NCBI GenBank assembly: GCA_003445035.1
Contig: DLVV01000253.1
Coordinates: 1,290 to 30,300, forward strand
DNA: 29,011 bases
Source of the DNA: Planctomycetaceae bacterium
Lineage (GTDB): Bacteria; Planctomycetota; Planctomycetia; Planctomycetales; Planctomycetaceae
Direction of reading: 5' to 3'
Positions 1 through 7,648 of the stretch are shown here, piece after piece. The position numbers and the translations under genes are program-made. The stretch's first letter is position 1, and every line of letters starts with the position of its first letter. Under the pieces are notes generated by a model that was given only the letters and a program-made list of their open reading frames with translations, did not search any database and had not been told where the DNA came from.

Positions 1-482
1 CGACCGACCAGCGTGTCGTCGCCCGCGTCCCCAACGATCTGGTCGGCGAGGCCGCTGCCGGTGATCAGGTCGTTTCCGTCACCTCCGTTGACCGAAATGT
101 CGGTGTCGATCAAATCGGGGAAGGTTCCCGGGTCCAGGGCCGACAGGTCGACCACGTCATCGCCAGGACCGGCTTCGATGGTGACCGAGGTCAACTCGTC
201 TGCGGTCACCGTACCACCCTGCTGGTCGTCGACCACCGCATCATTGACCAGCACCTCGGTGGTCTCGGCATCCATCGACACGACGATCGTGTCGGCAGCG
301 TCCGAGTCAATGTCCAGATCACCGGTCATCGGATTGAAGACCGACGTGACACTCAACAGCGTGCGAGATTCGAGTGGTTCAACGGCGGGACGCATCGTGC
401 GACGACGCAGCCGCTGTGTTCCGCGACGGCGAGATCGACCAAGGCGAATACGAACCGTCTCCAGCCACGAACTGAACCGCAT
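1..482 (-). CDS. LEPR-XLL domain surface protein, N-terminal part (cut by window edge)
   Basis: The minus strand reads open from an ATG at 482 to the window edge, giving about 160 residues without a stop. A strong GGGGGAG ribosome site lies 4 bases before the ATG. Residues 1-30 are Arg-rich (LRRRTMRP), followed by VEPLESRTLLS, the LEPR-XLL signature of very large exported planctomycete proteins. Next comes an acidic beta-rich stretch, and near the edge NGGDGNDLITGSGLADQI and GDAGDDTLVG, which are RTX-like GGxGxDxL calcium-binding nonapeptides. This predicts a cell-surface or secreted adhesin-like protein continuing well to the left; its full length and function cannot be told from here. A TATTAT hexamer at 510-515 (minus strand) is a possible -10 box with no clear -35. 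The other frames over this stretch have no recognisable protein content. The LEPR-XLL and Ca-repeat calls are seen in sequence; the localisation is family knowledge. Confidence 0.85.
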   Translation of the reverse strand, partial: MRFSSWLETVRIRLGRSRRRGTQRLRRRTMRPAVEPLESRTLLSVTSVFNPMTGDLDIDSDAADTIVVSMDAETTEVLVNDAVVDDQQGGTVTADELTSVTIEAGPGDDVVDLSALDPGTFPDLIDTDISVNGGDGNDLITGSGLADQIVGDAGDDTLVG

Positions 483-720
483 GACACTCCCCCAATTGAA
501 CGCTGCACAATAATAAGGAACGAACAAACAGCCATTCTGACAGCTACGACAAACCACATAACCGGAACAACGGTCAAAACCGGATGCCGAGTTCCGTGCG
601 GATTGCACTGCTTATTCAACCGACTCGCCACCCAGATGCAAGCCGAATCTCGCCCATTGCCCGAACCTCCCATTCCACCACGATTGGCGACGGAATTCTC
701 CGGAAAGGCCGCTCTCCGAT

Positions 721-1695
721 TCAGTCGGGCACCTGCCACAGCCGGACCTTCTTGTCACGTCCGGCCGAAGCCAGGCGCTTGCCGTCGGTGGAGAATTCGA
801 GCGAATGAACGCTGAAACCCAGTTGCCCACCCGAGTGACCCGGCAGGGTTGTCTTGAGTGTCCCGTCGGCGGTCGACCAGAGCTTGATCGGACCGTGACG
901 TTCTCCTGAAGCCAGCAACAGGCCGTCGGGCGAATAGCCCAGCGACAGCACCAGTCCCTTGTGCCCCTTGAGCACGGCCTGCGGCTTGCCGTCCATGACC
1001 GACCAGGTCCTGACGATCGTATCGAACCCGCCGGAAGCCAGCTGATCACCCTTGGGAGCAAAGGCCAGCGCCGACACCTGTTGGCCGCCGTGGCCGGCAG
1101 GTTTCGACACCGCCTTGGCGGTCGCGGTGTCCCAGATGGTGATCTCACCGGTTCGGCAGCCGGTTGCCAACCGGCGACCGCTGCGATCAAACACAAGCGT
1201 GTCGATCCAGCTCTTGTGGCCGGGCCACTTTCGCGTCGCCACCAGCTTCGACCCGACCGTCTTGTCCAGGCGGAACAACCGCACACCACCGTCCCGCAAT
1301 CCGCACCCCAGTTGGCGGCCGTCGGGAGAAATCGTCACCATGCTGATCCGCTGACCGGGCAGACCGTCCCACGACCGCTTCAATTGCCCCGTCGATGGAT
1401 CCCAGGCCTTCACGCTCCGCTGGCTGGCTGTCAGCAGGGTCTTGCCATCGGGCGTGAACCGGATGGCCAGCACCCAGTCGGTGTGGTCGGTCAGTGTCAG
1501 TCGAGCTGGCCCGCCGGTCGGGTCCCACAACCGCACCGTCTCGTCCCAGCCTCCACTGGCCAACTGTCCGCCGCCCGGAGCAATCGCGACCTGGGACACG
1601 CTGTTGGTATGACCGGAAAACTCGATCGGCTTCGGAGCCTGGGCCACCACATTGGCCGACAGGACCACCAGGAGCAACGCGGCTTTGGTCTTCAT
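721..1695 (-). CDS. Secreted seven-repeat WD40 beta-propeller protein
   Basis: The protein is 324 aa. It starts at MKTKAALLLVVLSANVVAQA, a clear Sec signal peptide with a likely cut after AQA; the reading frame is open further upstream, but that part has no protein character and would bury the signal. After residue 20 there are seven WD40 units, each opening with a GH or DH-like element and ending in WD or a variant (RLWDP, KAWDP, RLFRL, TIWDT, RTWSV, KLWST, RLWQV). Seven units make one closed propeller, so the protein is all signal plus propeller, with no kinase or cytochrome domain attached. WD40 propellers are binding scaffolds; the partner is unknown. The gene is divergent from the DUF1501 gene at 1806, with 110 bp between them, and lies upstream of the LEPR-XLL gene on the same strand across a 238-bp gap. 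An active-site function is not expected. Confidence 0.9.
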   Translation of the reverse strand: MKTKAALLLVVLSANVVAQAPKPIEFSGHTNSVSQVAIAPGGGQLASGGWDETVRLWDPTGGPARLTLTDHTDWVLAIRFTPDGKTLLTASQRSVKAWDPSTGQLKRSWDGLPGQRISMVTISPDGRQLGCGLRDGGVRLFRLDKTVGSKLVATRKWPGHKSWIDTLVFDRSGRRLATGCRTGEITIWDTATAKAVSKPAGHGGQQVSALAFAPKGDQLASGGFDTIVRTWSVMDGKPQAVLKGHKGLVLSLGYSPDGLLLASGERHGPIKLWSTADGTLKTTLPGHSGGQLGFSVHSLEFSTDGKRLASAGRDKKVRLWQVPD

Positions 1696-1727
1696 TGGAC
1701 GTCCAGGAAACAACCGACACATCAAAG

Positions 1728-1757
1728 TTGGCTGACCGGAATATAACGTGCTAGGAT
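1728..1757 (+). promoter_or_regulatory. Candidate sigma70-type promoter for the DUF1501 gene at 1806
   Basis: TTGGCT at 1728-1733 and TAGGAT at 1752-1757 are separated by 18 bp. The -10 box is preceded by TG at the extended -10 position (TGCTAGGAT). It sits about 48 bp before the start codon in the divergent region shared with the WD40 gene. The call rests on pattern only. Confidence 0.4.
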
Positions 1758-1805
1758 AACCCTGCGAAAGCGGTCTCCTGCCCTGCACCGGCGTTCGAGG
1801 CTCCC

Positions 1806-3230
1806 ATGTCCCCAACCGGCCCCCCCACACTACACCACTCCGGCTGGTCTCGTCGCGAGATCCTGCAGGCAGGCACGCTCGGATTGATGGGCCTGTCGAT
1901 GTCCGACATCGAGCAGCTTCGCGCCGAGTCGGGATCGCTCCGACGTCCCCGCGCGGTCATCTACGTCTTCCTGACCGGCGGGTTGGCCCAGCACGAGAGC
2001 TTTGACCCCAAGCCCAATGCCACCGAAAACGTTCGGGGCGAGTTCACGCCGATTCCCACTCGCACCCCCGGGCTGCAGATCTGCGAGCACCTGCCGCTGC
2101 TGGCCGACCGCAGCGACAAGTGGGCCCTGTGTCGCAGCGTCTCGCACAGTTGGAACGAGCACTCCCAGGGCACCTGCCTGATGCTGACCGGCCGCAGCCA
2201 GTTGCCCCCCAGTTTCAGCGGCGCGCCCAAGCCGTCGGACTTCCCCGGCATCACGGCGATGGGTGGACGCATGTCACCGGGCCGCAACGGCCTGCCCGGC
2301 GCTGCCGTCCTGCCCTACCCGATCAAGCAACCCGGAACCCTGGCCGGGAGAATGGGTCCCCGGTTCGACCCCTGGATGCTCAATGCGGCCAGCAACTGCA
2401 AGTGGTCCGGCGCCTGCCCCAACTGCTGGGATCACCAGCGGCGTCCCGAGGCGAGGCATACCGGCTACCCGGTCTTCCGCGCCCCCAACCTCACGCTCGC
2501 CGACGGCCTCTCGCAGGGCCGGATCGACAACCGCAAGGCCCTGCTGGGAACCATCGAACGCCAGCAGCAGTTCCTGGATCGCTACGCCACCGTCAACAGC
2601 CTGGACCGCTACCGCACCGGGGCACTCAGCCTGCTGACCTCCGGACGTGTCCGCCGGGCATTCGATATCGAGAACGCCGACCCCAAGGCACTGGACCGCT
2701 ATGGTCGCAACCTCTTCGGCTACTCGCTGCTGATGGCCGCCCGACTGGTCGAGGTCGGAGTCAGCATGGTGCAGGTCAATCTCGGACGTGGTGGCTTCGA
2801 CACTCACGGCAACGCGTTCGACCACCTCAAGAACCTGATGCTGCCGCCCACCGACCAGGCCCTCTCGGCCCTGCTGGACGACCTGGACGAGCGAGGCCTG
2901 CTGGAAGACACGCTGGTCGTCGCGGCCGGCGAGTTCGGCCGCACCCCGCGGGTGTTCAACCTGCCCCAGTACTACGAACTGCCCGGGCGAGACCACTGGG
3001 GAGCCGTACAGAGTGTCTTCTTTGCCGGGGCCGGTGCCAGCGGCGGCAAGGTGATTGGATCCTCCGATGCCGACGGCGGCCAGCCCAAGGACAGCAAGCA
3101 GACGCCCGAGAGCATGGCGGCAACGATCTACGACGCCCTGGGTATCGACCGTCATGCCACCTGGGACGACAATCTCAAACGTCCGCACGCCGTCTACCAC
3201 GGCAATCCGATCGAGGGAATGCTGGCGTAG
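1806..3230 (+). CDS. DUF1501 family exported protein (copy 1)
   Basis: The protein is 474 aa and belongs to DUF1501, a family of the alkaline phosphatase/sulfatase-like fold that is heavily expanded in Planctomycetota; its substrate is not established. The N-terminus carries a Tat-like signal (SRREILQAG, residues 15-23, then a hydrophobic stretch). Family landmarks are visible: FLTGGLAQHESFDPKP early, VRGEF, the ICEHLPLLA segment, GFDTHG in the middle, and GEFGRTP (E376) followed by GRDHWG (D396, H397) near the end. These Asp/His/Glu residues are the likely metal ligands by analogy with the fold. A CPNCWDH segment near residue 203 is absent from the other copies here. The gene has no DUF1549/DUF1553 partner next to it. 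It converges on the MoaD-like gene with only 3 bp between their stops. The family call is firm; the role is unknown. Confidence 0.92.
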   Translation: MSPTGPPTLHHSGWSRREILQAGTLGLMGLSMSDIEQLRAESGSLRRPRAVIYVFLTGGLAQHESFDPKPNATENVRGEFTPIPTRTPGLQICEHLPLLADRSDKWALCRSVSHSWNEHSQGTCLMLTGRSQLPPSFSGAPKPSDFPGITAMGGRMSPGRNGLPGAAVLPYPIKQPGTLAGRMGPRFDPWMLNAASNCKWSGACPNCWDHQRRPEARHTGYPVFRAPNLTLADGLSQGRIDNRKALLGTIERQQQFLDRYATVNSLDRYRTGALSLLTSGRVRRAFDIENADPKALDRYGRNLFGYSLLMAARLVEVGVSMVQVNLGRGGFDTHGNAFDHLKNLMLPPTDQALSALLDDLDERGLLEDTLVVAAGEFGRTPRVFNLPQYYELPGRDHWGAVQSVFFAGAGASGGKVIGSSDADGGQPKDSKQTPESMAATIYDALGIDRHATWDDNLKRPHAVYHGNPIEGMLA

Positions 3231-3233
3231 GTG

Positions 3234-3461
3234 CTAGCCGGCACCAACCGGCGGCATCACCATCAGTTCGTCGTCGTCGGCCAGTTCACGACCGCGGTCC
3301 CGTTCCATCTGGTTGTTGACCATCACCAGGTGAACGAAGTTGCCCGGCACTTTCATCGCGGCCAGCGCGTCGTTGATCGTCGCCCCCTCGGAGAGCTCCA
3401 ACACGTCTCCTTCGGGCGACTTCTCCTTCAACGCCGCCATCAGCTTCACGCGAATCTGCAT
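3234..3461 (-). CDS. MoaD/ThiS-like small sulfur-carrier protein of the AOR operon
   Basis: The protein is 75 aa from an ATG at 3461; a GTG one codon earlier is an alternative start. The ATG overlaps the upstream stop as TGATG, so translation is probably coupled to the FAD oxidoreductase gene. The sequence has the ubiquitin-like MoaD/ThiS layout: MQIRVKLMAALKEKSP, a central GATINDALAAM helix, VMVNNQM, a DDDELMVMPPV end. In pyranopterin synthesis such carriers are adenylated and thiocarboxylated on a C-terminal Gly-Gly. Here the protein ends in GAG, with Ala in place of the penultimate Gly; the codons were checked at 3237-3245. Genes of this type commonly accompany tungsten aldehyde oxidoreductases and are thought to serve cofactor maturation. 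Fold and operon role are confident; whether the carrier is active is open. Confidence 0.85.
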   Translation of the reverse strand: MQIRVKLMAALKEKSPEGDVLELSEGATINDALAAMKVPGNFVHLVMVNNQMERDRGRELADDDELMVMPPVGAG

Positions 3462-4954
3462 CACTCAGCCGACTCCGCTTCCGTACCGCCACCGTCACCG
3501 GCTGCCTCGGCCTCGGCCGCAGCGGCTTCGGCGGCCATCGCCCTGGCCACCTCGGCCGCCTTCTCCATTGCGGCGGCCTTGGGGGAAACCAGTTGTGCGT
3601 GCGAGCCGTCGACGGCCGACTGAGGAGCCTGGCCACCGAAGTGGAAGCCGCGAGGCTGAGCCTTCTGTCCCAGCAACGTTGTCTTGGCCAGCGTCGCCGC
3701 CACGCCGGTGGCGATGTAGGCCCGGCGGACATCGAAGGGGTTCTCCTTGAGGAATCCCTTCCAGGCCCCGAGGTCGGTCCCGGTCTGCATGATCCCCTTG
3801 ACCATGCCGACGTCGGTCAGCATCCCCAGGTCATTCGCCTCACCGACAAAGACCGCACCGGTCATCTGGTCACCGGTGAAGATGAACTTGCGGTAGATGT
3901 GATCGGCGGCGTTGGAGATCGTCACGGCATCCTCGGACGTGTCGCCCCAGTTGCCGAAGCTCGCATTCTGCAGCCCGCAGACATCCAGGATGTTCAGTGA
4001 CAGGCTGCCGGGATATTCGGCGTCGTGCCCGGCCATGTTCGCTCCGGCGATCCGTCCATGGTCGACGGCCGTCGGCTGGATCGAATGGATCTCGTTGTCA
4101 CCGCCTCCGAGCACCGGACCCTGGGCGACATCGCCGCCGGCGTAAACGCCCTCGGCACTTGTCTGGCACCGTGAGTTGACGATGATCCCCTGGTCGGTCT
4201 CAATCCCCGCCTCCGACGCCAGGTCGGTGTTGGGGCGGATCCCGGTCGCCACGATCACCACGTCGGCCTCGACGGTCGCCCCGCCGTCCAGGGAGACGAT
4301 CTTGCCCCCCTCGCCGTCGGCGATCGACTCGACCCCTGCCCCGGCATGCACGGTGATGCCCTTCTCACCCAGCCAACTCTCAACCAGGCCGGCGGCGTTG
4401 GCATCGAGCATCCGTGGCAGCACGCGGTCTTCCCGTTCGACGACTGTCAGGTTCCAGCCCCGCTTGTGCATCGCGTTGAGCATGATGAAACCGATGAACC
4501 CGGCCCCGATCATGGTCACCCGGGGCGACTCGGCCCCCTCGGCAGCGGCCAGCAGGCTGGCGGTGTGTTCGAGCGTCCACAGCGGCTGAACGCCGGGCAG
4601 ATCGGCACCGGGCACCGGCAGTCCGGCGGGAGCGGCACCGGTGGCGATCAGCAGGTTGTCGTATTCGACCGTGCTGCCATCTTCGAGTGTCACGGTGCGG
4701 GCGGCCGTGTCGATTCCGCTGGCCCGCTGGCCAATCTTCGCATCGACACCCAGCCGGCCGAAGTAATCGTCATCGGCGGTGTGAGTGTGTTCGCGGGGAA
4801 CCCTGCCCGCGAGCCAGTAGGGCAGGGCCATCCGCGAGTGGGCCGGCTCGTCGCTGATCAGCGTGATCGACGCTTCGCCGTCCCCGTACTGCCGGATCGT
4901 CTCAATCGCGTTGGTGGCCACGGGGCCGCCGCCGATGATGACATGCTTCGTCAT
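3461..4954 (-). CDS. aorC: FAD/NAD(P)-dependent oxidoreductase subunit of the AOR operon (AorC-like)
   Basis: The protein is 497 aa, with a start at 4954 preceded by AAGGAA. It is a two-dinucleotide-binding-domain flavoprotein of the pyridine nucleotide-disulfide oxidoreductase class. GGGPVATNAIE (from residue 8) binds the FAD ADP moiety, LLIATGA closes the first half, IGAGFIG binds NAD(P)H, and VYAGGDVAQG is the second FAD motif. There is no CxxxxC redox disulfide, so it resembles ferredoxin/rubredoxin reductases. The last 35 or so residues form an Ala/Glu-rich tail. Its place after the ferredoxin and tungstopterin genes matches the FAD subunit of Aromatoleum AOR, which lets the enzyme use NAD+. 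It probably passes electrons between the ferredoxin subunit and NAD(P). The symbol is by analogy of order and domain. The gap to the large-subunit gene is 64 bp. Confidence 0.85.
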   Translation of the reverse strand: MTKHVIIGGGPVATNAIETIRQYGDGEASITLISDEPAHSRMALPYWLAGRVPREHTHTADDDYFGRLGVDAKIGQRASGIDTAARTVTLEDGSTVEYDNLLIATGAAPAGLPVPGADLPGVQPLWTLEHTASLLAAAEGAESPRVTMIGAGFIGFIMLNAMHKRGWNLTVVEREDRVLPRMLDANAAGLVESWLGEKGITVHAGAGVESIADGEGGKIVSLDGGATVEADVVIVATGIRPNTDLASEAGIETDQGIIVNSRCQTSAEGVYAGGDVAQGPVLGGGDNEIHSIQPTAVDHGRIAGANMAGHDAEYPGSLSLNILDVCGLQNASFGNWGDTSEDAVTISNAADHIYRKFIFTGDQMTGAVFVGEANDLGMLTDVGMVKGIMQTGTDLGAWKGFLKENPFDVRRAYIATGVAATLAKTTLLGQKAQPRGFHFGGQAPQSAVDGSHAQLVSPKAAAMEKAAEVARAMAAEAAAAEAEAAGDGGGTEAESAE

Positions 4955-5018
4955 GGTCAGTCGTTTCCTTGCTCGCGGCGACCCTCACGGCCGCCGGTGT
5001 CTGTCGGCCCGGTGGGCC

Positions 5019-6851
5019 TTACATCGACGCCAGGCCGAGTTCGGCCAGCTTCGCCTCGGTCGGCACACCCTCTTCGTCCCAGCCTCGTTCGCTGTAGTAG
5101 ACCGGCAGCATCGCGTCCAGGTCCACGGTCACGCCCGCCGAAGGTCCGTCGGTGTGAGGTTCACTGAGAAGTCGCTTGGGCAGGTTGTCGTCGGCCATGG
5201 TCAGGCCGGCCTTGAGGTTCCACAACCGTTCGAGGTTCCAGGTCTTCTCGCCAATCGTCTCGAAGTCGTCCACCGTGTAGTCGACCCCCGTGGCGGCAGC
5301 AACCAGCGGAACAAAAGTCTCGAGAACACCGCCGGCAAACCCGGTGAACAGGCACAGCCCGGTGGCGTCGTGAGCGGTCGAGCGGTGCTGTTCGTGCACC
5401 ACCCACTCGCTCTTGCCATCGGTCGTGTGCGGCGTGCTCTCGGATGTCTCGAACCCGGGTGTCCAGGCCCTGAGGTGACAGGCGCCGCGGTTGCAGGTGG
5501 CATAAGCCACGCCCATGCCGACGAAGCCACGCGGGTCGTAGGCCGGGAACTCCTGGCCCTTGACTCCCATGAACACGTCGGGGTTCCCCCATTTCTCTCC
5601 CATCAGCTTGGCCCCTTCGGCCAGGTCATCACCGAAGCCCTCGCGGTAGGCGGTCGCCTCGGTCATCCGCACCAGCGCCTCGGCCGATCCGAACTCCAGG
5701 GGCATCTCGACGTGCTCGTCGGTCACCGTCCCCTCCTGGTACAACTCCATCGCGCTGGCCAGTGTCGATCCCATCGAGATCGGATCCATGCCCAGGTCGT
5801 TGCAGAGCCAGTTGGCTTTCAGCACCGCGTCGAGATCGCCGACACCAGTGTCGGCTCCCAGCGCCCACGCCGCCTCGTACTCGGGTCCCTCTCCGGCCTG
5901 TTTCCAGTTCTTCGGGTGCGTGTTGACCAGGAACTTGTCGGAGTGTTCCCCCAGTTCGCAGACACGACCGCAGGCGATCGTGCAGGCGAAGCACGCCTTG
6001 TTGGTCGTCAGTCGCGTGTCACGGATGGTGTTCCCGTTGAGGTTCTCGGCTTCCTCGAACTGGCCCTGCTGGAAATTGCGGGTCGGCAGTCCGCCGAAGG
6101 CCTGGGTCAGGTCAATCGTCGAGGCGGTCCCGAACATGCCGAAGGCCTCGTAGGTCGGGTTGACGACCATCTCGCCCCGCATGTCCCACAGCGCCTTCAT
6201 GAAGGCGTCGCCGTCGGAGAGTTCGACGCCACCGGTGCCACGGACCGCGATCGCCTTGAGCCCCTTGGATCCCATCACCGTGCCCACTCCGCTGCGTCCG
6301 GCGGCACGGTGCTTGTCGTTCATGATGCAGGCGAACTTCACCAGGTTCTCACCCGCCGGACCGATGCAGCAGGTCCGCAGGCCGGGGATACCCAGTTCCT
6401 CTCTCAACCCGTCCTCGGTGTCGCCGACCGTCTTGCCCCACAGGTGCGAGGCGTCCCGCAGTTCAACGCGGTCGTCGTAGATGAACAGGTACTTGGGCGT
6501 CTCGGACGCGCCCTTGATCAACACCAGGTCGTAGCCGGCGAACTTCAGTTCCGGGCCCCAGAACCCGCCGGAATTGGACGTGGTGATGCAGTTGGTCAAC
6601 GCCCCCTTGGTGATCACCATGTACCGCGACCCACAGGGAGCACAGGTGCCCGTCAAAGGACCGGCGGCGAAGATCAGGACGTTCTCCGGGGAGAGTGGAT
6701 CGACGGTGGGATCCATTTCCTCGTAGAGGTACCGGTCGGCGAGCCCGCGGCCGCCAATGTAGTCCTCCATCCACTCCTGGGGAATGTCCTCGGACGCCGC
6801 CGTGCCGGCCGTCATGTCGACTCGCAGCAACTTGCCAGTCCAACCACCCAT
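5019..6851 (-). CDS. aorB: Aldehyde:ferredoxin oxidoreductase, tungstopterin large subunit
   Basis: The protein is 610 aa, starting at MGGWTGKLLRVDM with GGAGAG 6 bases before the ATG; the upstream open frame lacks homology features. It belongs to the AOR family, cytoplasmic enzymes that oxidise aldehydes to acids (or the reverse) with a tungsten bis-pyranopterin and one [4Fe-4S] cluster. Cluster ligands are visible as C287-x2-C290-x3-C294 (CFACTIAC) plus C500 in DATGLCLF, matching the spacing of the Pyrococcus enzyme. Family motifs include IGGRGLADRYLYEE, GPLTGT, SGVGTVMGSKGLKAI and RGACHLRAW. Its length is normal for the family. It lies between the ferredoxin subunit gene (67-bp gap upstream) and the FAD subunit gene. 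The aldehyde substrate is not readable from sequence; the divergent ThDP enzyme suggests an aldehyde from a 2-oxoacid. Tungsten rather than molybdenum is inferred from the family. Confidence 0.95.
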   Translation of the reverse strand: MGGWTGKLLRVDMTAGTAASEDIPQEWMEDYIGGRGLADRYLYEEMDPTVDPLSPENVLIFAAGPLTGTCAPCGSRYMVITKGALTNCITTSNSGGFWGPELKFAGYDLVLIKGASETPKYLFIYDDRVELRDASHLWGKTVGDTEDGLREELGIPGLRTCCIGPAGENLVKFACIMNDKHRAAGRSGVGTVMGSKGLKAIAVRGTGGVELSDGDAFMKALWDMRGEMVVNPTYEAFGMFGTASTIDLTQAFGGLPTRNFQQGQFEEAENLNGNTIRDTRLTTNKACFACTIACGRVCELGEHSDKFLVNTHPKNWKQAGEGPEYEAAWALGADTGVGDLDAVLKANWLCNDLGMDPISMGSTLASAMELYQEGTVTDEHVEMPLEFGSAEALVRMTEATAYREGFGDDLAEGAKLMGEKWGNPDVFMGVKGQEFPAYDPRGFVGMGVAYATCNRGACHLRAWTPGFETSESTPHTTDGKSEWVVHEQHRSTAHDATGLCLFTGFAGGVLETFVPLVAAATGVDYTVDDFETIGEKTWNLERLWNLKAGLTMADDNLPKRLLSEPHTDGPSAGVTVDLDAMLPVYYSERGWDEEGVPTEAKLAELGLASM

Positions 6852-6919
6852 CGTGTTCTCTCCGCTGGTGATGACGCCCACAGGCGTCGTGGTAATCTGA
6901 TTCCGCGAACCCGGAACGC

Positions 6920-7399
6920 CTAGCTCGACGCCGCAACGTATTTCGAATTGACCGTTTCCGCCCACGGTTCGAGCCAACCGCCGCCCTCGTCGACATCGAC
7001 GAACTCGATCGCCGCCGTCGGGCAGGCCGCCTCACAGGCGGGTTCCCCCCCGCAGAGGTTGCACTTGCTGGCCGTGTCGGTCACCGGCAGCGTGTAGACG
7101 GTGCCGAACGGGCAAGCGATCGTGCACAGGTGGCAACCGATGCACAGGGATTCGCTGACGATCTTCGCACCGCTGTCCCCGTCGACCCCGATCGCATTGA
7201 CCGGGCAAGCGTTCATGCACCACGCCTCGTCACACTGCAGACAGGTGAATGGGGCGTAGCTGGCCTCTTCGTCGAACACGTTGACGCGAATCAACGACCG
7301 GGACGGTTGAAACGTCCCCGTCTGGACCCACGAGCAGGCGAGTTCACACTGCATACAACCGGTGCACCGGTTGGGCACGATATTCAGCATCATGGTCAT
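6920..7399 (-). CDS. aorA: Four-cluster [4Fe-4S] ferredoxin subunit of the AOR complex (AorA-like)
   Basis: The protein is 159 aa. It starts at MTMMLNIVPNRC, with a strong GGAGGAGG ribosome site about 7 bases upstream. Sixteen cysteines fall in four groups: C12/15/18/22, C53/56/61/65, C86/89/92/96 and C113/116/122/126. This is the HycB/DmsB-like polyferredoxin pattern with all ligands present, so four [4Fe-4S] clusters are expected. There is no signal peptide, which agrees with a cytoplasmic complex. As first gene of the operon it corresponds to AorA of Aromatoleum AOR, whose polyferredoxin subunits carry electrons between the tungsten and FAD subunits and can polymerise into filaments. Filament formation here is only inference. 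The C-terminal 25 residues after the last cluster are extra and acidic. Confidence 0.9.
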   Translation of the reverse strand: MTMMLNIVPNRCTGCMQCELACSWVQTGTFQPSRSLIRVNVFDEEASYAPFTCLQCDEAWCMNACPVNAIGVDGDSGAKIVSESLCIGCHLCTIACPFGTVYTLPVTDTASKCNLCGGEPACEAACPTAAIEFVDVDEGGGWLEPWAETVNSKYVAASS

Positions 7400-7465
7400 C
7401 GAATGACCTCCTCCCGATTTGGCGTCTGACCGCACCTGATGATCCCGCGGCCACAACGATGCCAC

Positions 7466-7494
7466 TTTGTAACGCCTCTTGGCCTGAAAGTCAA
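7466..7494 (-). promoter_or_regulatory. Promoter of the AOR operon
   Basis: On the minus strand, TTGACT (7494-7489) and TACAAA (7471-7466) are separated by 17 bp. The first matches 5 of 6 and the second 4 of 6 of the sigma70 consensus. It lies about 67 bp upstream of the ferredoxin subunit start, in the 249-bp divergent region. This is the best promoter-like site in the window. Confidence 0.55.
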
Positions 7495-7530
7495 AATCGG
7501 TCCGCACTCGGTATACGAATGGCCGCTGCG

Positions 7531-7559
7531 TTGAGATCGACGACGGATCTCGTGAGAAT
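7531..7559 (+). promoter_or_regulatory. Candidate promoter of the ThDP enzyme gene
   Basis: TTGAGA at 7531-7536 and GAGAAT at 7554-7559 are separated by 17 bp, about 90 bp before the start codon at 7649. It is back to back with the AOR operon promoter, so the two units could be co-regulated from this region. The -10 box is a weak match. Confidence 0.33.
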
Positions 7560-7648
7560 GCCAGCCGCGACAATCAGTGACAAAAACAGCACCTGCCGGC
7601 ACCCGACAAACCGTGAGGGTGCTCGTCCCCTCAACAGGAATCTCCACC

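Noticed and set aside
353..739. A 128-aa minus-strand frame between the WD40 and LEPR-XLL genes
   Set aside because: It overlaps both real genes in another frame, and its sequence shows no domain or consistent composition. The gap 483-720 appears to be a leader/promoter region only.
4863..6923. A 686-aa open frame on the plus strand over the AOR genes
   Set aside because: It lies opposite the AOR and FAD genes, is rich in His, Gly, Val and Arg without any domain, and results from high GC third positions.
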